Made by a program: the position numbers and the translations under genes
Notes under the pieces: model-generated
What the model was told of the DNA's origin: nothing
What the model saw: the letters and a program-made list of their open reading frames with translations, nothing else
The model's database searches: none
Assembly: GCF_910596095.1 (NCBI RefSeq)
Contig: NC_056551.1
Span: 3,584,501 to 3,648,500 of the forward strand
Source of the DNA: Thunnus maccoyii
Lineage: Eukaryota; Chordata; Actinopteri; Scombriformes; Scombridae
DNA length: 64,000 bases
Direction: 5' to 3'
Part shown: positions 49,571-61,252 of the stretch, piece after piece
Layout: each line of letters opens with the position of its first letter
Position numbering within the stretch: position 1 is the stretch's first letter

Positions 49571-49860
49571 TTATCACCTTAAATCCAGTTGCCTTGCGAG
49601 GCAGCTGGATTTGCAAGATTACAACTTCGCACAACAATCCATCTTGTCAGACTTCAAGTTATGTGTGTTATGTACCAATCAGCGTTGCAAATCTAGCTGC
49701 CTCACAGGGTAAGACGGTGATAGACAGTGATAGACAGATGGTTCATCCAATCACCTGCCAAGTATTTTTTTGAAAGTGCATGCCCTTTTCCAAACAGTTT
49801 CCATGGACTACTTCTCACATGGTTCACAAACCATCTGGCATGTTAGGTTATAAATCCAGC
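49571..49860. mobile_element. MITE-like insert inside the L1-like LINE
   Basis: 'gccttgcgaggcagctggat' at about 49591-49610 and 'tgcaaatctagctgcctcac' at 49686-49705 are inverted relatives. The far end has 'aggttataaatccagcccc', mirroring 'ccttaaatccag' at the near end. LINE coding sequence on both sides is otherwise continuous in order. Exact ends are unclear. Confidence 0.5.
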
Positions 49861-50088
49861 CCCCTAGACATCCTCCATTCCAACACCCTCCAAACTCAGG
49901 AGCTGAGCCCAGAAAAGAGCCCCCTGTGTCAGTTGGTGCTGAGACTAACACCCACTTATCAGACACACTCTGACCAGTCTCACACCAGCACTGCTTTCCA
50001 AACAGAGTAAACTAAATTATGACGCAATGTAAAGAAACCTATTTGCAACACTCGAAAGAAGAAAGTAAAAGCCAAAGTAGATTAGGAT

Positions 50089-51150
50089 CAGTGGTGGACA
50101 AAGTACACAACTCCATTACTTGACTCAAAGTATAGATACTCCTGCTCAAATATTACTCCAATACAAGTTGTTCAGTCAAATTTTTACTTGAGTTAAAGTA
50201 AAAGTTCTGGAGTACTTGCTTTTAAAAATATATAAGTATTCAAAAGTACATTTTCTTTTTAATGTTAACGCATTGTTGTATTGTTGCCACAAAGCATTTA
50301 CAGATCCTAATGACTCTGAAACAACTTACTAAATACATTGACTTGCCCGTAGAACCTGTAGAACAAAAATCTTCTAGAATATACTACAAAGCCTATATAA
50401 ATGCCTATAGAAACACAATTGAATCAACAAAAGGACAGTCATTGTCTTTTTCATTTTTTTATTAAACACCCCCCACCCCACCCCCACAGAACAGCATGGC
50501 AGTGTTCTGATACAGCTCTGGCAGTGTGTGTGTGTGTGCAAGTGCACATGCATGTGCATTCATGCACATGTGTGCATCAGGCACAGATTGCTGTAGATGC
50601 AGCTTCCTCAGAAAATAAAAAATAATTAAAACAACCTACCTACCTTAAAATCCCAGTTACAAACCTCTAGCTTTATAACTGCCCGACAGTAACATTGCTT
50701 TCATTTCAAAAATCTGAAACATGGACTTCAGATATGGCCATGAGTGCTCTGGTAAGGCATTGTCATCTTTATCTGCTGTAGCCATCATTATCACCGCCAA
50801 GTTCAAATTGAACTGTTCAAAAAGCACTTTGAACGTGACTGACAGTGTAGCAAAACTTTACTGTGATTGATTTTTCCCCTGTAATGAACACAGCATATGG
50901 CCTATTGCATTTAGAAAAGGAAAGAAAATTCATCCTTCCATGACTTCAAAGCTATGCTTCTGAGTAACGAGTAACAGGAACCTTCATAGAAATGTAGTGG
51001 AGTCAAAAGTACAATATTTGGCTTTAAAAGGTAGCGGAGTAAAGGTCATAAGTTTCCAAAAAAATTAACATTCAAGTAAAATACAGATACTCAAAAAATG
51101 TATTTAAGTACAGTACTCAAGTAAATGTACCTAGTTACTGTCCACCTTTG
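50089..51150. mobile_element. Non-autonomous hAT transposon nested in the LINE, exact 8-bp target duplication
   Basis: The left end 'cagtggtggaca' and right end 'tgtccacctttg' are inverted repeats. ATTAGGAT flanks it at 50081-50088 and 51151-51158. The empty site is visible in the related LINE copy at 6593-6611 ('agattagaatgttatatgg'). Length is 1062 bp. It carries CAAGTAA/TTACTTG-rich sequence typical of this fish hAT group and no transposase. Confidence 0.9.
50523..50577. repeat. Alternating purine-pyrimidine tract
   Basis: (GT)n followed by mixed GTGCACATGCATGTGC sequence, nearly perfectly alternating over about 50 bases and partly palindromic. Such tracts can adopt left-handed DNA. It lies inside the hAT element. 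Confidence 0.7.
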
Positions 51151-51240
51151 ATTAGGATGTTATCTCACCCTAAAAAGAGATTATAAATAGTTTGAAATTC
51201 TGATATGACACCCACTGAGACAAATGTCAGCACATGTAAC

Positions 51241-51837
51241 GCCTCTTTAGTGAACTGTTTGTCTTAGTCAGTAACCTGTATCCTCAAGGCCCAGGGTAGA
51301 AGATGAGGTAAGTGGGCCAAGAATCTAAAATTAGAGACTGAAAAGTATGTACAACTGTATGACCCACATGTTCATTCATTTGATATCCTGAGCTGGGACT
51401 GATTTACAGCAGATATTTGTGTGATAGGCAGATACACTGACTGCATATGGTACTGGTGGTAAAAATAGAGCTGCACAGTCTGTCCCCATGTCTCATCTGT
51501 GACATACACACTGATCGTACTATACATCACATGCTATATTTCACATGTAACTTATCCTTGGTGAACAAAAATAAAACATGATTTCCTCCTGGATCCATTG
51601 GTATTTTCAAAATATTACATCATTTAAAAGTTCCTCAAACAGAAATTTCACAGTAAAAGTATTCAAAGGATATATTCCACTGATGACTAACTTGACTTTT
51701 TCCCTTTTGTATGTAAGAGACAGTTAAGCATATATTTGTATTTAGTGAATTGCATGTTATTGACATTGTAGAAGCTCATATGATAGTTTGTATATTTGTG
51801 GCTTGTGAATGTGTGTGTGTTTTGGTCAAATACTGAA
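51241..51837. other. Unassigned
   Basis: No gene, repeat ends or structure recognised. Confidence 0.35.
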
Positions 51838-52440
51838 AAAGTCAACACTGACTTGAAGCCCGAGAAAGGACATGTTTATTCAATTAACATTTAAATGAAA
51901 CCGCGGCCTTTCCCAAACCTCAAAGGGGAACTCCATCAGTTTCACACATCAGAGTGTGTTTTCACGTGTCAGGGAGTGAAAAAAGTAGTATAAAGCCTTC
52001 TGTGTCTCCAGAAGGAGCTGTGTGAAATCTGATTTTAAAAAATTGCCTCAAGTGATGTCACTTGAGTCAGCATCTGTTGGGGCTGAAAACTACAATTTAG
52101 AAAACTTAAAAAAAAATCTGGAAGTGTTGAGTTAGAAAGAAGTGAGGTTACCAGACTTCTGTAGCCAGCTCCTCATCTCTGCTGGAGGCAAGCAGCTCCA
52201 GGCAACATTGGTCGCTACTAGCATAACACACCTGACTCTCCGACTGAACTGTCTGCGATCAAGATCAAGGCACCAGGTTTTGACAAGGAAGACAAATGCA
52301 TGTGTTGGAGCCATTTTTGTATTGTGTTGATTCGTATGTGTGTATATGCAGTAGTATGTGTTCACCTGTGGTGATTCCTTTTTTTGCAAAGTAGGTGGTA
52401 TGTTGAGTATGAGGAAGGTACACATGTGAGGCAGTAATCA
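51838..52440. repeat. Possible dispersed non-autonomous element
   Basis: Segments such as 'ggaactccatcagtttcaca' and 'ctcatctctgctggaggcaa' look like fish MITE parts from memory. No inverted ends were pinned down and no second copy is in this window. Confidence 0.3.
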
Positions 52441-52844
52441 CAGAGCAGGTGTGTTGTTTGCCAGTAGAGGTACACAGATTTTACACCCTATGGGTGTAGC
52501 ATGCCACTGAGTCATATGTTGTTTGCACGCAAATTATTACTTGGTATTAAATGCATGTGGAGTGCCGTCTACACTGTGGATGGACCTGATTGTGTACAAT
52601 AAATACATGAATTATTTAAACCTCATGCTACACAAAGGCAATGTGTCAATTAGACAAGTACCTTAGCTTGTAGGTTTTTCCTGTTTTTGTCGAGTCAAGT
52701 CACTATATTCAAGTCAAAAAACTTTGCTTCACATGGGAAATTGGAATTGGCACAACACTGCGAATGTAATCCCAATGCGTTGGTCGCTGAACAAGGGTAG
52801 GCTTTCCAATCAGTTGTGACTTTGGTATTAGACCTACATTAATT

Positions 52845-53003
52845 GTGGATCATCAAAAGGTGAACGAGAGCAATATGGATCGTAAATCAGTTTTGCTAAA
52901 GTCTGCCATGGCTGATGAGAGGATGACTGAGCCTAATGAAGGGAGTAATGTTGATGAAACAAAATCTGCCAGAAGTAAAAGGGTTGTTAAAATCACTACA
53001 AAG

Positions 53004-53037
<34 letters not shown>

Positions 53038-54210
53038 ACAAAAAGCTACAAAATACAAGGAAAGATAAATTAAAGGAAAATGACGCAAGGGCTTATGCAA
53101 AACAGGGATGTAACAGAGGTGCATTGCTCTCTTGAAAATCCTGTCAGTCTGTGTGGGGAAGCAAATGTGTATGATTCTGTAGTGTCTTTAATGCCCACTG
53201 AGGAAAGGGATAAACATGGCATATGGTTTGGGGCAAAAGTGGTTGTAGGTTTCATTACTGATTTGAAACAATGGTTAACAAATACTGACGACGATGATGG
53301 TTATGGTGATGTGATTGATGATGTTAACCCTGATGACAGGATATCAAATGTTGCCAGTAAACGCTCTAATAGAAAGAATACATGCAGTAATAAAGGTAGT
53401 AAAATTATATCCTCTGAATGCATTAAAGCAGAGACAGACAGACCTGCACTTCTTGCTTGTGCTGCAGTCTTAAAGGAAAAGCATGCTCTGTAGGCACAGG
53501 GGGAACAGCTGAGAAGAAATAGGGAGTAGCTGGAGCTGGATGCCAAAATAGCTACATCTGGTGCCAAATTAGCCGTTCTACTAGCTGCCTCAGACTGTCT
53601 GAGTGACTCACAAGCACCATCACATGGGATGAATTCCTATCTGGAAAAGAATATTGGACAAAGAACAACTTCCTAAATGCTCAGCCCAGTGGCAAAGTCT
53701 TATGAACCCTTAGGAAGAAGCGCATTGCCACTGAGCAATAGTTTGCCAGGAAAGTGTAAGGACCCATTGGCACAGCTCAACAGAACTAGGCAACAATTCA
53801 CCATTGGACCAAGGCAAGCGACAAAGGTCAACATACAGGACTATTATCACAGGACTGAAATGTGTGGAGCAACACAACACCAAACTCTCTCTATACCAGC
53901 CAACTGTGTGCAGCCTGCACTGGAGGATGAACAACTGCACATGCACCCTCCACAAATGCCAGGAGACATATGCATTATAATGCACCAACAGAATGAAATA
54001 ACAGCCAACCTTATTGAAAAACAACGTTCCGTGTCTTTACCATAGACATCCCAGTATTTGACGGTGATCCGCTTCAGTACAGAAACTTCATTAGAGTATT
54101 TGAGCATGGTGTGAAACATAAAGCTATCAAAGCAAATTGCTTATAACTTTTGAAGCCGTTTACAAGAGGACAGCCTCCTCAAGTGTATGGTATACAAGAG
54201 CTGATATATA
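52845..54210 (+). mobile_element. BEL/Pao-like LTR retrotransposon, decayed gag region
   Basis: Three open pieces run in the same direction: 52845-53135, 53080-53493 and 53677-54045, then a short frame-shifted continuation at about 54045-54125 containing IPVFDGDPLQYRNFIR and EHGVK. That last motif and the preceding Gln/Met-rich helix (INQ-N-E type, 'MHQQNEITANLIEKQ') are typical of the gag-like N-terminal part of fish BEL/Pao polyproteins. A stop divides the middle (after KEKHAL) and again after SVSLP. No protease, reverse transcriptase, integrase or LTR was found nearby, so this is a truncated relic. Confidence 0.65.
53006..53034 (+). repeat. A-run of 29 bases inside the gag relic
   Basis: A homopolymer that reads as poly-Lys. 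It separates the first two open pieces, and length slippage here probably caused the frame change. Confidence 0.9.
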
Positions 54211-54865
54211 TCTAGTTTTGCTGCATTTATTTTGATTAAAAAGAATTAAACTGTCTGACAAAGTTATAGGAGTGCAATGTTAAAATCTGGGGAGAACTTT
54301 TGTTGCCTAAACCTGAGGAAGTGAACTCTCATCTCTGATGTCAAAGTCCTTAAGTTTCCATCAAAACCTATGCAAAACATAGCAAAACAAAGGTGAGGTT
54401 TATGCTTTATCAGAGTTGTTTTAAAACTGTTTTGTTTTTTTCTTCAGGTGAGAAAAGATTTTGAGGGTGGAGACTAATTGGTGAATTTGGCAAATGTACG
54501 TCTGGTTAACTTGCCCACCTCTGATAAAGAGCAGTACACAGATGCTTTCCTAAGTTTTTCTATGAAATCCATTCATCCCAAACGAGGCTAGCTGTTGCCT
54601 GATTGATGGATGGAATAAGTGACTGCTCCCAGGACCTGTTTTTGAACATCCTTCTCTGCTCTGTTTGTGCTTAGTTGAATCGGCACCGACAGTCTATAGT
54701 AATGTGGGACCTGTGTGTTTTAAATGTATATAACAATGACTTGCAGGTGTTGGAGGTTTTTTATGCACATTAAGACCTAAAAAAATTTGCAGGAAAAGGG
54801 TTTGATTAAATTTGTGAATTGTCCCAAAATCACCCAGCCCCAGTTCCTTTCCTGTATACTTTAAT

Positions 54866-54975
54866 GCCAAGGCTTCTGTCCTCTTCTCAGTGCCCTGCAC
54901 AGTCTGAGAAAGCCAAACTATTGTCTCTGATGTCCTAAGAGACAATAGTTTGATGATGTTGCTGTTGATGTGTTC
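54866..54975. repeat. Direct repeat DR-left, with a perfect 15-bp hairpin
   Basis: Matches 55862-55965 ('ttctgtcctcttctc', 'cacagtctgagaaag', 'caaactattgtctctgatgt'). In this copy, arm CAAACTATTGTCTCT (54914-54928) is followed after nine bases by its exact reverse complement (54938-54952). The other copy has unrelated sequence at the second arm. Confidence 0.8.
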
Positions 54976-55154
54976 TGTGAAGGCTTTCACTTCCTGGGTT
55001 TTTTATCTTAACCCAGTTGTCGTCCACGTGTCTGAACCAGTGTCTAGGTTCTGTTTCCTGAAAGAATCTTGGTGCTCTGCTCTCTCCTTCCTCCATACAG
55101 GGTCATTATAGTCATTGTATTACTATTAGTTGTGGGGAGAAAACTCAGGCAGAG

Positions 55155-55690
55155 TTTGGGGGGTGGGGGGGACAAGGACAAATAAATACCGCAAAAGTAC
55201 CCTCCAAGGTGCCCTCACATTAAAGCAAACTATGATAGAATGCCCTCTAAAGTGCCTGCACAAAGGAGAAAACATACCAAACTTCTGTAATTGCTGTCTT
55301 AGTTATGGTAAATCAGGATGAAGTACCCTACAGAGTGCCTCTATATTTGACAATCTGGAATGATGTGCCCTCAGTGGTGCCCCTCAGTGGAAGAAAATGT
55401 GATAGTGCCCTATAAATTACCCCCACCAGATGTAATGCAGTGCCCTATGAGTTGCTGTTGTAATGGGGTGAGCTGGAGGTTCTTTATGGGTGCCCCTCTA
55501 GTGAAATAAAAAAGTAAAAAAGTGCCATTTAGGGTTCCCCCAAGTATAACATATGGAAGTGCAGAATTGGGTGCCCTTTCAATGAAAGAAAAAACATGGT
55601 GAAGTGCCCTATAGGGTGCCCTGTATGTGAGGAAAACATTGTGAAGTGCGCTTCCAGTGAAGAACATGATATACTTGCTGTATAAGATGG
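55155..55690. repeat. Degenerate GTGCCCT-rich minisatellite
   Basis: The words GTGCCCT or TGCCCT recur about a dozen times, often in pairs about 10-14 bases apart ('agtgccctatagggtgccct'), separated by A-rich spacers that often contain GTGAAGAAAA-like sequence. Unit length wanders around 60-70 bases, so the array is old. It lies between the two direct repeats. Confidence 0.7.
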
Positions 55691-55861
55691 CCTTATGATG
55701 GAGTAAACTGGCTATTATGGTAGAAATGAATGCATCCTTTATGCAGGCTGACCATTAAGAACATAAAGCACCCTTAAAAACATATTGTAGTTGTTGTAGC
55801 TGACATTATTCCATTCAGTTAATTTTGGTACAGTATTACTCACGAGTTTGCTTCAATGCTT

Positions 55862-55965
55862 CAATGCCTTCTGTCCTCTTCTCGGTGCAATGCACAGTCT
55901 GAGAAAGTCAAACTATTGTCTCTGATGTCCTCATGTGTGAACTTAATGTTGCTGTCCACTAAGTG
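55862..55965. repeat. Direct repeat DR-right
   Basis: Partner of 54866-54975, without the hairpin. It may mark the border of the minisatellite-carrying element. Confidence 0.7.
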
Positions 55966-56217
55966 GACAGCTCAGGAAGTAAAGGAAGTCACAACCCCTT
56001 TAGAGGAAATCAAATAGGAGCAGGAAATCAAATAGGAGAGCACCAACGCTCACTCCACCACCAGAACTCTCTTTATACAACAGGTATGATCCACTGACTT
56101 GGAATACTGGAATAATACTGGAATACTAACTGTGTTGAACCCAGGGAAGGTATTCATACCATTAGCACTAAAGCTAATCAGAGCCTAAGCCACTGAACAC
56201 AGGAAGCTAACCCATGG

Positions 56218-57016
56218 GTGAGAAAAAGCACTGCTAACTCAGGCACTATTTTGACTGGGGACTCTGTAACTAACCTTGTAAAAATGGCAAAGACTGAGAA
56301 TCAAACTATGGATGACACATCTGTCAAGGAACTGACTGGACTGTTGCCAGCTATCCTCACTGCAAGTCCAAGTAATATCAAAGTTATTATCCACCCTGGG
56401 TCTTTCAACATACTGCGAAATCCTGAAAAATGATTTTTTCCTGCTACTGGAAAAACTGAGCAACTATAAATTGCAAGATATATTAATTTCTGGACCAATC
56501 CTGCCCTGAAAGAAAGGAATCGATTCTTTTAACAGACTCCTTGGCCTGAATACATGGCTGACATTGGCATGCTTCACCCATGGGATAAAGTTTATTGGCA
56601 GTTTCAATATTTTTTGGAACTGTAAAGACCACTTTAAACCTGATGGGGTTCATCCAAATATCACTGGGTCAAAACTACTGGGTGGCAACCTTCGTCATGC
56701 CCTTGGGATGTCATACCCAAACAAGAATGTGTTGATAACCGTGAAGGACAGCACACTCAACCAGACAGTTTTCTCCCTCCCTCCCCGCCAGGATCCCCCC
56801 CACAGCACATACAGAACGTGCACACAGGCGGACAGCCTGCTCCCCCCTTCCCCATCAGGATCTCTCCCCCTCCCCACCGGGATCTCTCCCCCCCTCACAG
56901 TGCTCCCACTTCACCAGATCCTCTGCTTCAAATTACCCAAGGCATCGAGAGGTTGTCTCTGTCCCAATCAAAGACTCAACGACCCCCCTGCAACACACAC
57001 CCCATCCAAAGAGTAA
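56218..57016 (+). pseudogene. LINE ORF1 relic with SGNH-esterase end
   Basis: Two open pieces in the same direction. The second (56564-57016) contains CFTHGIKFIGSF, FWNCKDHFKPDGVHPN and then GSKLLGGNLRHAL. The D-G-x-H-P-N box is the Asp/His region of SGNH hydrolases, found in ORF1 proteins of CR1/L2-like fish LINEs. A Pro-rich tail follows. Stops and a frame change between pieces show it is inactive. Confidence 0.65.
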
Positions 57017-57099
57017 GTTGAAACTCTTAGTCAAATTGATGAACTATTAAACAGCAAGAACCACAGACATCACCACTCAGGTGTCTACCGAAGATGAGA

Positions 57100-58770
57100 C
57101 AGACCTCATGCCGCTTCTTTTAACATAGCAGTGATCTTAAATAGCTGGTGGCATGGTCAAACACATCATAGCAATCACAGACCATCTGGTACTTGTCTCA
57201 GTAACCTTAAATTAGTCAATGCTCAGCCACAACCAGTCTCCTCTCCTGTCACAGAATCCCTACAGCTGAAATGGCTGAAACAGGTATAGCAACACTGATA
57301 GAGGCTTGTCCTCCAAACTATAATTTCTATCAGTCAGTCAGACAAAACAGGAAAGGTGGAGGAATTGCAGCCATTTTCTCTACACAGTTTGTGTGTGATG
57401 ACATAGACTTGGGTAATTTTACATCGGAATATCTTGCTCTTGAGCTCAAAGCTGAATTGTCAGTGCTCATCATTACATTATATCGGTCACCAAAATATTT
57501 ACCACTATTTCTACATGAATTCTCAGAATTGATCTCACTTGGTATCACTACACATGATGAGGTTAATCCTGAATGGAGTCCTGAATATTCATATTAATAC
57601 AATCACAAGACTCCAAAGCGTTTGAACTTGTGAATTTACTGGATAGCTTTGAACTCACCCAACATGTAAATGAAGCCACTCATCAGCATGGTAACACTCT
57701 AGAGTTAGTAATAACAACAGGGTTAAACCGATAATGTTTCAGTATTGGAATGAGCTGTTTCTGAACATTGTGTTTTATGATGCCATCATAATCTTAACAA
57801 AGACTAAGTGGGGATTTTTGGCTAAAAAGTGATTCCTAGATGACAAAGCTGGAGCAATGTTTTCTAATATGATGAGGTCACTTGAGCCATACAGCTGTGA
57901 CTGCCCTTTAAATAACATGGTTGAAAATTTCAACAACATATTGATATATTGTCATCTGCTTTAAATACTGTTGCTCCACTAAAAGCTAAAAAGAAGTCGA
58001 CTGACAGAATCTCCTCATGGTTAAACAATAACAGTGTTAATGAGATCAAGACAATCTGTCGGGCAGCTGAAAGAAAATGGAGGAAAACTAGATTCACAGT
58101 TCACTGGAATGTATACAAAGAAGCCATGACTGTCTATAACAAAGCAATATGTCTGGCAAGACAGGATTACTTTTCCAAGATTATTACAGAGAATACTGGG
58201 TACTCTAGATCATTATTCCCCACTATTGACCAGCTACTCAACACTGCCCCCTCCCCCCACAGTTCTCTGCATAAAAAATTTCAATAACAAAATAACTTCA
58301 ATTAGAACCAGTACTGATGCTGATGTAAACACAGAGGATCTCAGCATATCCTGTAAAGATGATTAAACCATGGGAAAATTCACCTGTACTATATTAACTG
58401 AGCTTTCCAAGATAGTCACTGAGTGTAACTCCTCCACCTCATGTGTTGACCCTGTACCTAAGTGGGTGTTCAACAGTGTTTCAGGTCATGTCCTGAACAT
58501 TATAAATACATCTCTTCAAACAGGAATCTTCCCAGATGCCTTCAAAACAGCTGTCGTTAAACTCCTACAAAGAAGAAGAAACCCAACCTAGATGGTAATG
58601 CACTGACCAGCCATAGGCCAATATCCAACCTTCCTTTCAATAGTAGGATACTTGAAAAGACGCAAATAAATTCCTTTCTTGAAGAAAACAATATCATGGA
58701 GGAATTTCAGTCAGGCTTTAGAACAAACCACAGCACTGAAACTGCTATGACTACAAAGAGCAGCTAGTTA
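57100..58770 (+). pseudogene. LINE ORF2 relic: endonuclease, linker, start of reverse transcriptase
   Basis: 57271-57597 holds the endonuclease middle (RKGGGIAAIF, NFTSEYLALELK, ITLYRSPKYLPLFL). 57949-58287 holds the linker (LNTVAPLKAKKK, ERKWRKTRFTVHWNVYKEA). 58370-58591 and the following frame hold the start of the reverse transcriptase (DPVPKWVFNS, INTSLQTGIFPDAFKTAVVK, then RPISNLPF and EEFQSGFRTNHSTETA at 58615-58745). It ends abruptly there, before the catalytic Y-A-D-D box. The order and spacing match a CR1/L2-type element following the ORF1 at 56218. Multiple frameshifts. Confidence 0.75.
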
Positions 58771-59206
58771 TACTGATAGGGATTATTGTATGTGGTCAAA
58801 TATTTGGTAATTTGCATACTGTATATATACAGTACTCTATCCCCATTTTATAAGATCACATAAAAAAAGAATTTCATAAGGGTCATAGGCAGCAGTTTGA
58901 CCTTCAATTGTGAGAGAGACTGACAAACACTGGAAGACAATAGAGACATTGTAAAAAGTTTTCTTTCATTCCTTTGCATTGATAATCTACTAATTGTCAT
59001 TTAATTAGATCAATGTCAAAAATAATGACAAAAGACCATCTTGAGTTTATTCAAACTGCATAGTTTGACCAACAGTCCAAAAACCATAAGAGATTCACTT
59101 TACTAAGATATGAAACAGGGAAAACAAGCAATTCCTCACTCTGAATAACCAGGAAGCAAATATCATGTTGACTAACTTATCACAAATACAATCACAGTTT
59201 TTACGA
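58771..59206. other. Unassigned
   Basis: A+T-rich, no gene or repeat end recognised. Confidence 0.35.
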
Positions 59207-59212
59207 TTTATT
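59207..59212 (-). terminator. Candidate polyadenylation signal of the GIMAP exon
   Basis: AATAAA on the minus strand about 150 bases past the stop codon at 59360. Confidence 0.35.
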
Positions 59213-59359
59213 TCAAAAACACGATAAAAAGTAGTCCATTTGACAGATTTCCTGCAGCCTCTTTCATCAATTGTGCAAAAAGTTAACTTCCCAACCAGAT
59301 TTTAAACTAATTGAGCTGTTTTCTAACAGATGATGGGAAGGATCTGGAGGCTGTTCACA

Positions 59360-60149
59360 TCAGGCAGAGGGCCTCATGTTGAGGTAGCAGGCATTGACAG
59401 AGTGGTCCTGGTTGCTGGTGTTGTCCTGTGCAGTGGCAGCCAGCATAGCCTGAAACAAAATGGCTTTTTGCAGCAAGTCAGACATGAAGAAGGAGTTGTA
59501 AACCTGCTGCTGTGCTGTGTCACGGTCATGAATCTGCTGCTGCAGATTCCGCTCAGCCTCCTCATACATTTCTCCACTGAAATGTTGTCCCCCATTTGCC
59601 CCCACCATCTCATCATTCTTCTTGATCAGCTGACCGACCTGAGCTCTGTTCCACCTCTTCTTGTTGTTGAAAACATGGTAGCGGCACTTCATCTGTTTAT
59701 CACCTCTTGGCTTTGGGTGGCCAGTTTGCACATACTGCTGAATGGTTCGGCCCTGCAGCTCGTCACCACGTGTGAACTGAACAATCATGTACTTAGACGC
59801 CTCGGGCCAAAAGATTTTCTCCAGGGCCTGCATACAGTTTTCATCTTCTTTGGTGAACCTGCCAATCTGGGGGACCAGCAGAAAGGCGTGAGGGCCGTGA
59901 GAGGACACCTAGAAGCATTTTGCAATCTCGTTCTTTATGCTCTCTGAACATTTGGTTGTATCCAGAATGCCGGGTGTATCGACCACATGGATTTTTTTTT
60001 GCGATCTTTGACCCGTTCTTTCTCACAGCCCTCTGTCACTGACTGAGCACTTGCTGAAGACAAAAAAAACGTTCTACCCGCAATGGTGTTACCAATGGCG
60101 CTCTTCCCGACTCCAGTTTTCCCAATCATTACAATCCTCAGTGGAGGAC
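59360..60149 (-). pseudogene. GIMAP/AIG1-family GTPase exon, broken by a frameshift and a stop
   Basis: The exon opens after CTCTGTTTGCAG at 60150 and runs left to a TGA at 59360. The P-loop (G1) reads [15 protein letters not shown], the DTPG (G3) box lies in another frame (VVDTPGILD), and the later half has GPHAFLLV, FTRGDELQG (G4 position) and YHVFNNKK, all typical of AIG1 domains, with a Gln-rich helical tail. Two lesions: the nine-A run opposite 59992-60000 puts G1 and G3 out of frame by one base, and a TAG opposite 59909-59911 lies between G3 and the later half. GIMAPs are membrane- or lipid-droplet-associated GTPases of lymphocytes and are greatly amplified in fish. Either a pseudogene or a real gene with sequence errors at the homopolymer; the stop favours a pseudogene. 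Confidence 0.8.
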
Positions 60150-60870
60150 CTGCAAACAGAGATATAATCTGTTATACTGTATGAATTCCCATTGACAAAA
60201 ATATTTGTTGACTGCAAAAAGCTGACAGGAGCTGACAAAGTCTGAGAAAGTTCCAACTTCACCTTGAGGGATTGAGGAGTTGATACCCATCTATTTGTCG
60301 TTATGGACAGAAACACAGCTCGCTATTGTTTTTGTGTGGCAGTGTTCAGCACCTCCCACAGGGTGGATCTTGTCTACCTATATCAGTGAGATCCATTTTT
60401 ACAGATTTCAAAGCTCCAGAGACTTTGGCGAAACCTGCTGTATTTTACTAAGCAGCTAAAATGGTTCACAGCAAAGCTACTGTGATTACATCAGAATCTT
60501 AAATCTCTGGATATAATATATTTTTACAACACTTATAAACATGTAATAAATGTTTCACTCTTGGATAGTGGCTCTGATATACTGAAAAATTGCAACAGAT
60601 AACTGCTGTAATAACTGCTGTCAAACGGATTTAAACTTTAAAAAATAATTTCAGAAATAAAAAAAATGCACATGCACAATGCAGATAAGTAATTACCCAG
60701 TCAATGACAGCACATTACACAGTTTAAAAACCTGACCGAAAATGTCATCTCGGTCATTATAGAAGTTAATCTCTTAATCACCTCTGTTGATGATCAGCTG
60801 AAACTCCTGAACAGTGGCTGAAAGTAAAAGGAGCATTTCTGATATTTTCCAAAATATTTTTTTTCTTCCT
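60150..60870. other. Upstream of the GIMAP exon, unassigned
   Basis: An acceptor at 60150 implies an upstream exon to the right, but I could not find one with clear borders. Confidence 0.35.
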
Positions 60871-60878
60871 TTAACAGA

Positions 60879-61252
60879 CCAGTGTGTAGGATTTAGTGGC
60901 ATCTAGTGGTGAGGTTGCAGATTGCAACCGACTGAATACCCCTCCCCTTCCTCTTCCAAATGTGTAGGAGAATCTATGGTGGCGAAACGTGTGAAAAACA
61001 TGAAAGACCCTCTCTAGAGCCACTGTTTGGTTTGCCCATTCTGGGTTACTGTAGAAACATAGTGGTGTAACATGGCGGCCTCCATGGAAGAGGACCTGCT
61101 CCTTATGGAGATGAGGGCTCATTCTAAGGTAATGAAAACACAACGATTCTTATTTTCAGGAGATTATACACTAAATAAAACATACTTATGAATATTATAT
61201 TACATTTCTGCCAAGTCTGTTTCACTAGATGCCACTAAATTCTACACGCTGC
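60879..61252. mobile_element. MITE with about 30-bp inverted ends
   Basis: The left end 'ccagtgtgtaggatttagtg' and the reverse complement of the right end ('gcagcgtgtagaatttagtg') match and continue into GCATCTAGTG on both sides. The interior includes 'aacatggcggcctccatgg'. About 375 bp with no transposase. This type is abundant in fish, often near genes. Confidence 0.8.

Larger units (their letters stand above)
49085..51240 (+). mobile_element. L1-like LINE fragment split by two later insertions
   Basis: 49120-49440 reads, with stops, NMNRTNIMVFQKHPRYQ, YTYLGITITGSFNMAVN and IQPIALYGSEVWGPL, the end of an L1-type reverse transcriptase region. It resumes at about 49880 with LQTQELSPEKSPLCQLVLRL, matching the LINE tail at 6400-6860, and again after 51159. 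Between these parts lie a MITE-like insert (about 49571-49860) and a hAT element (50089-51150). Confidence 0.7.
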
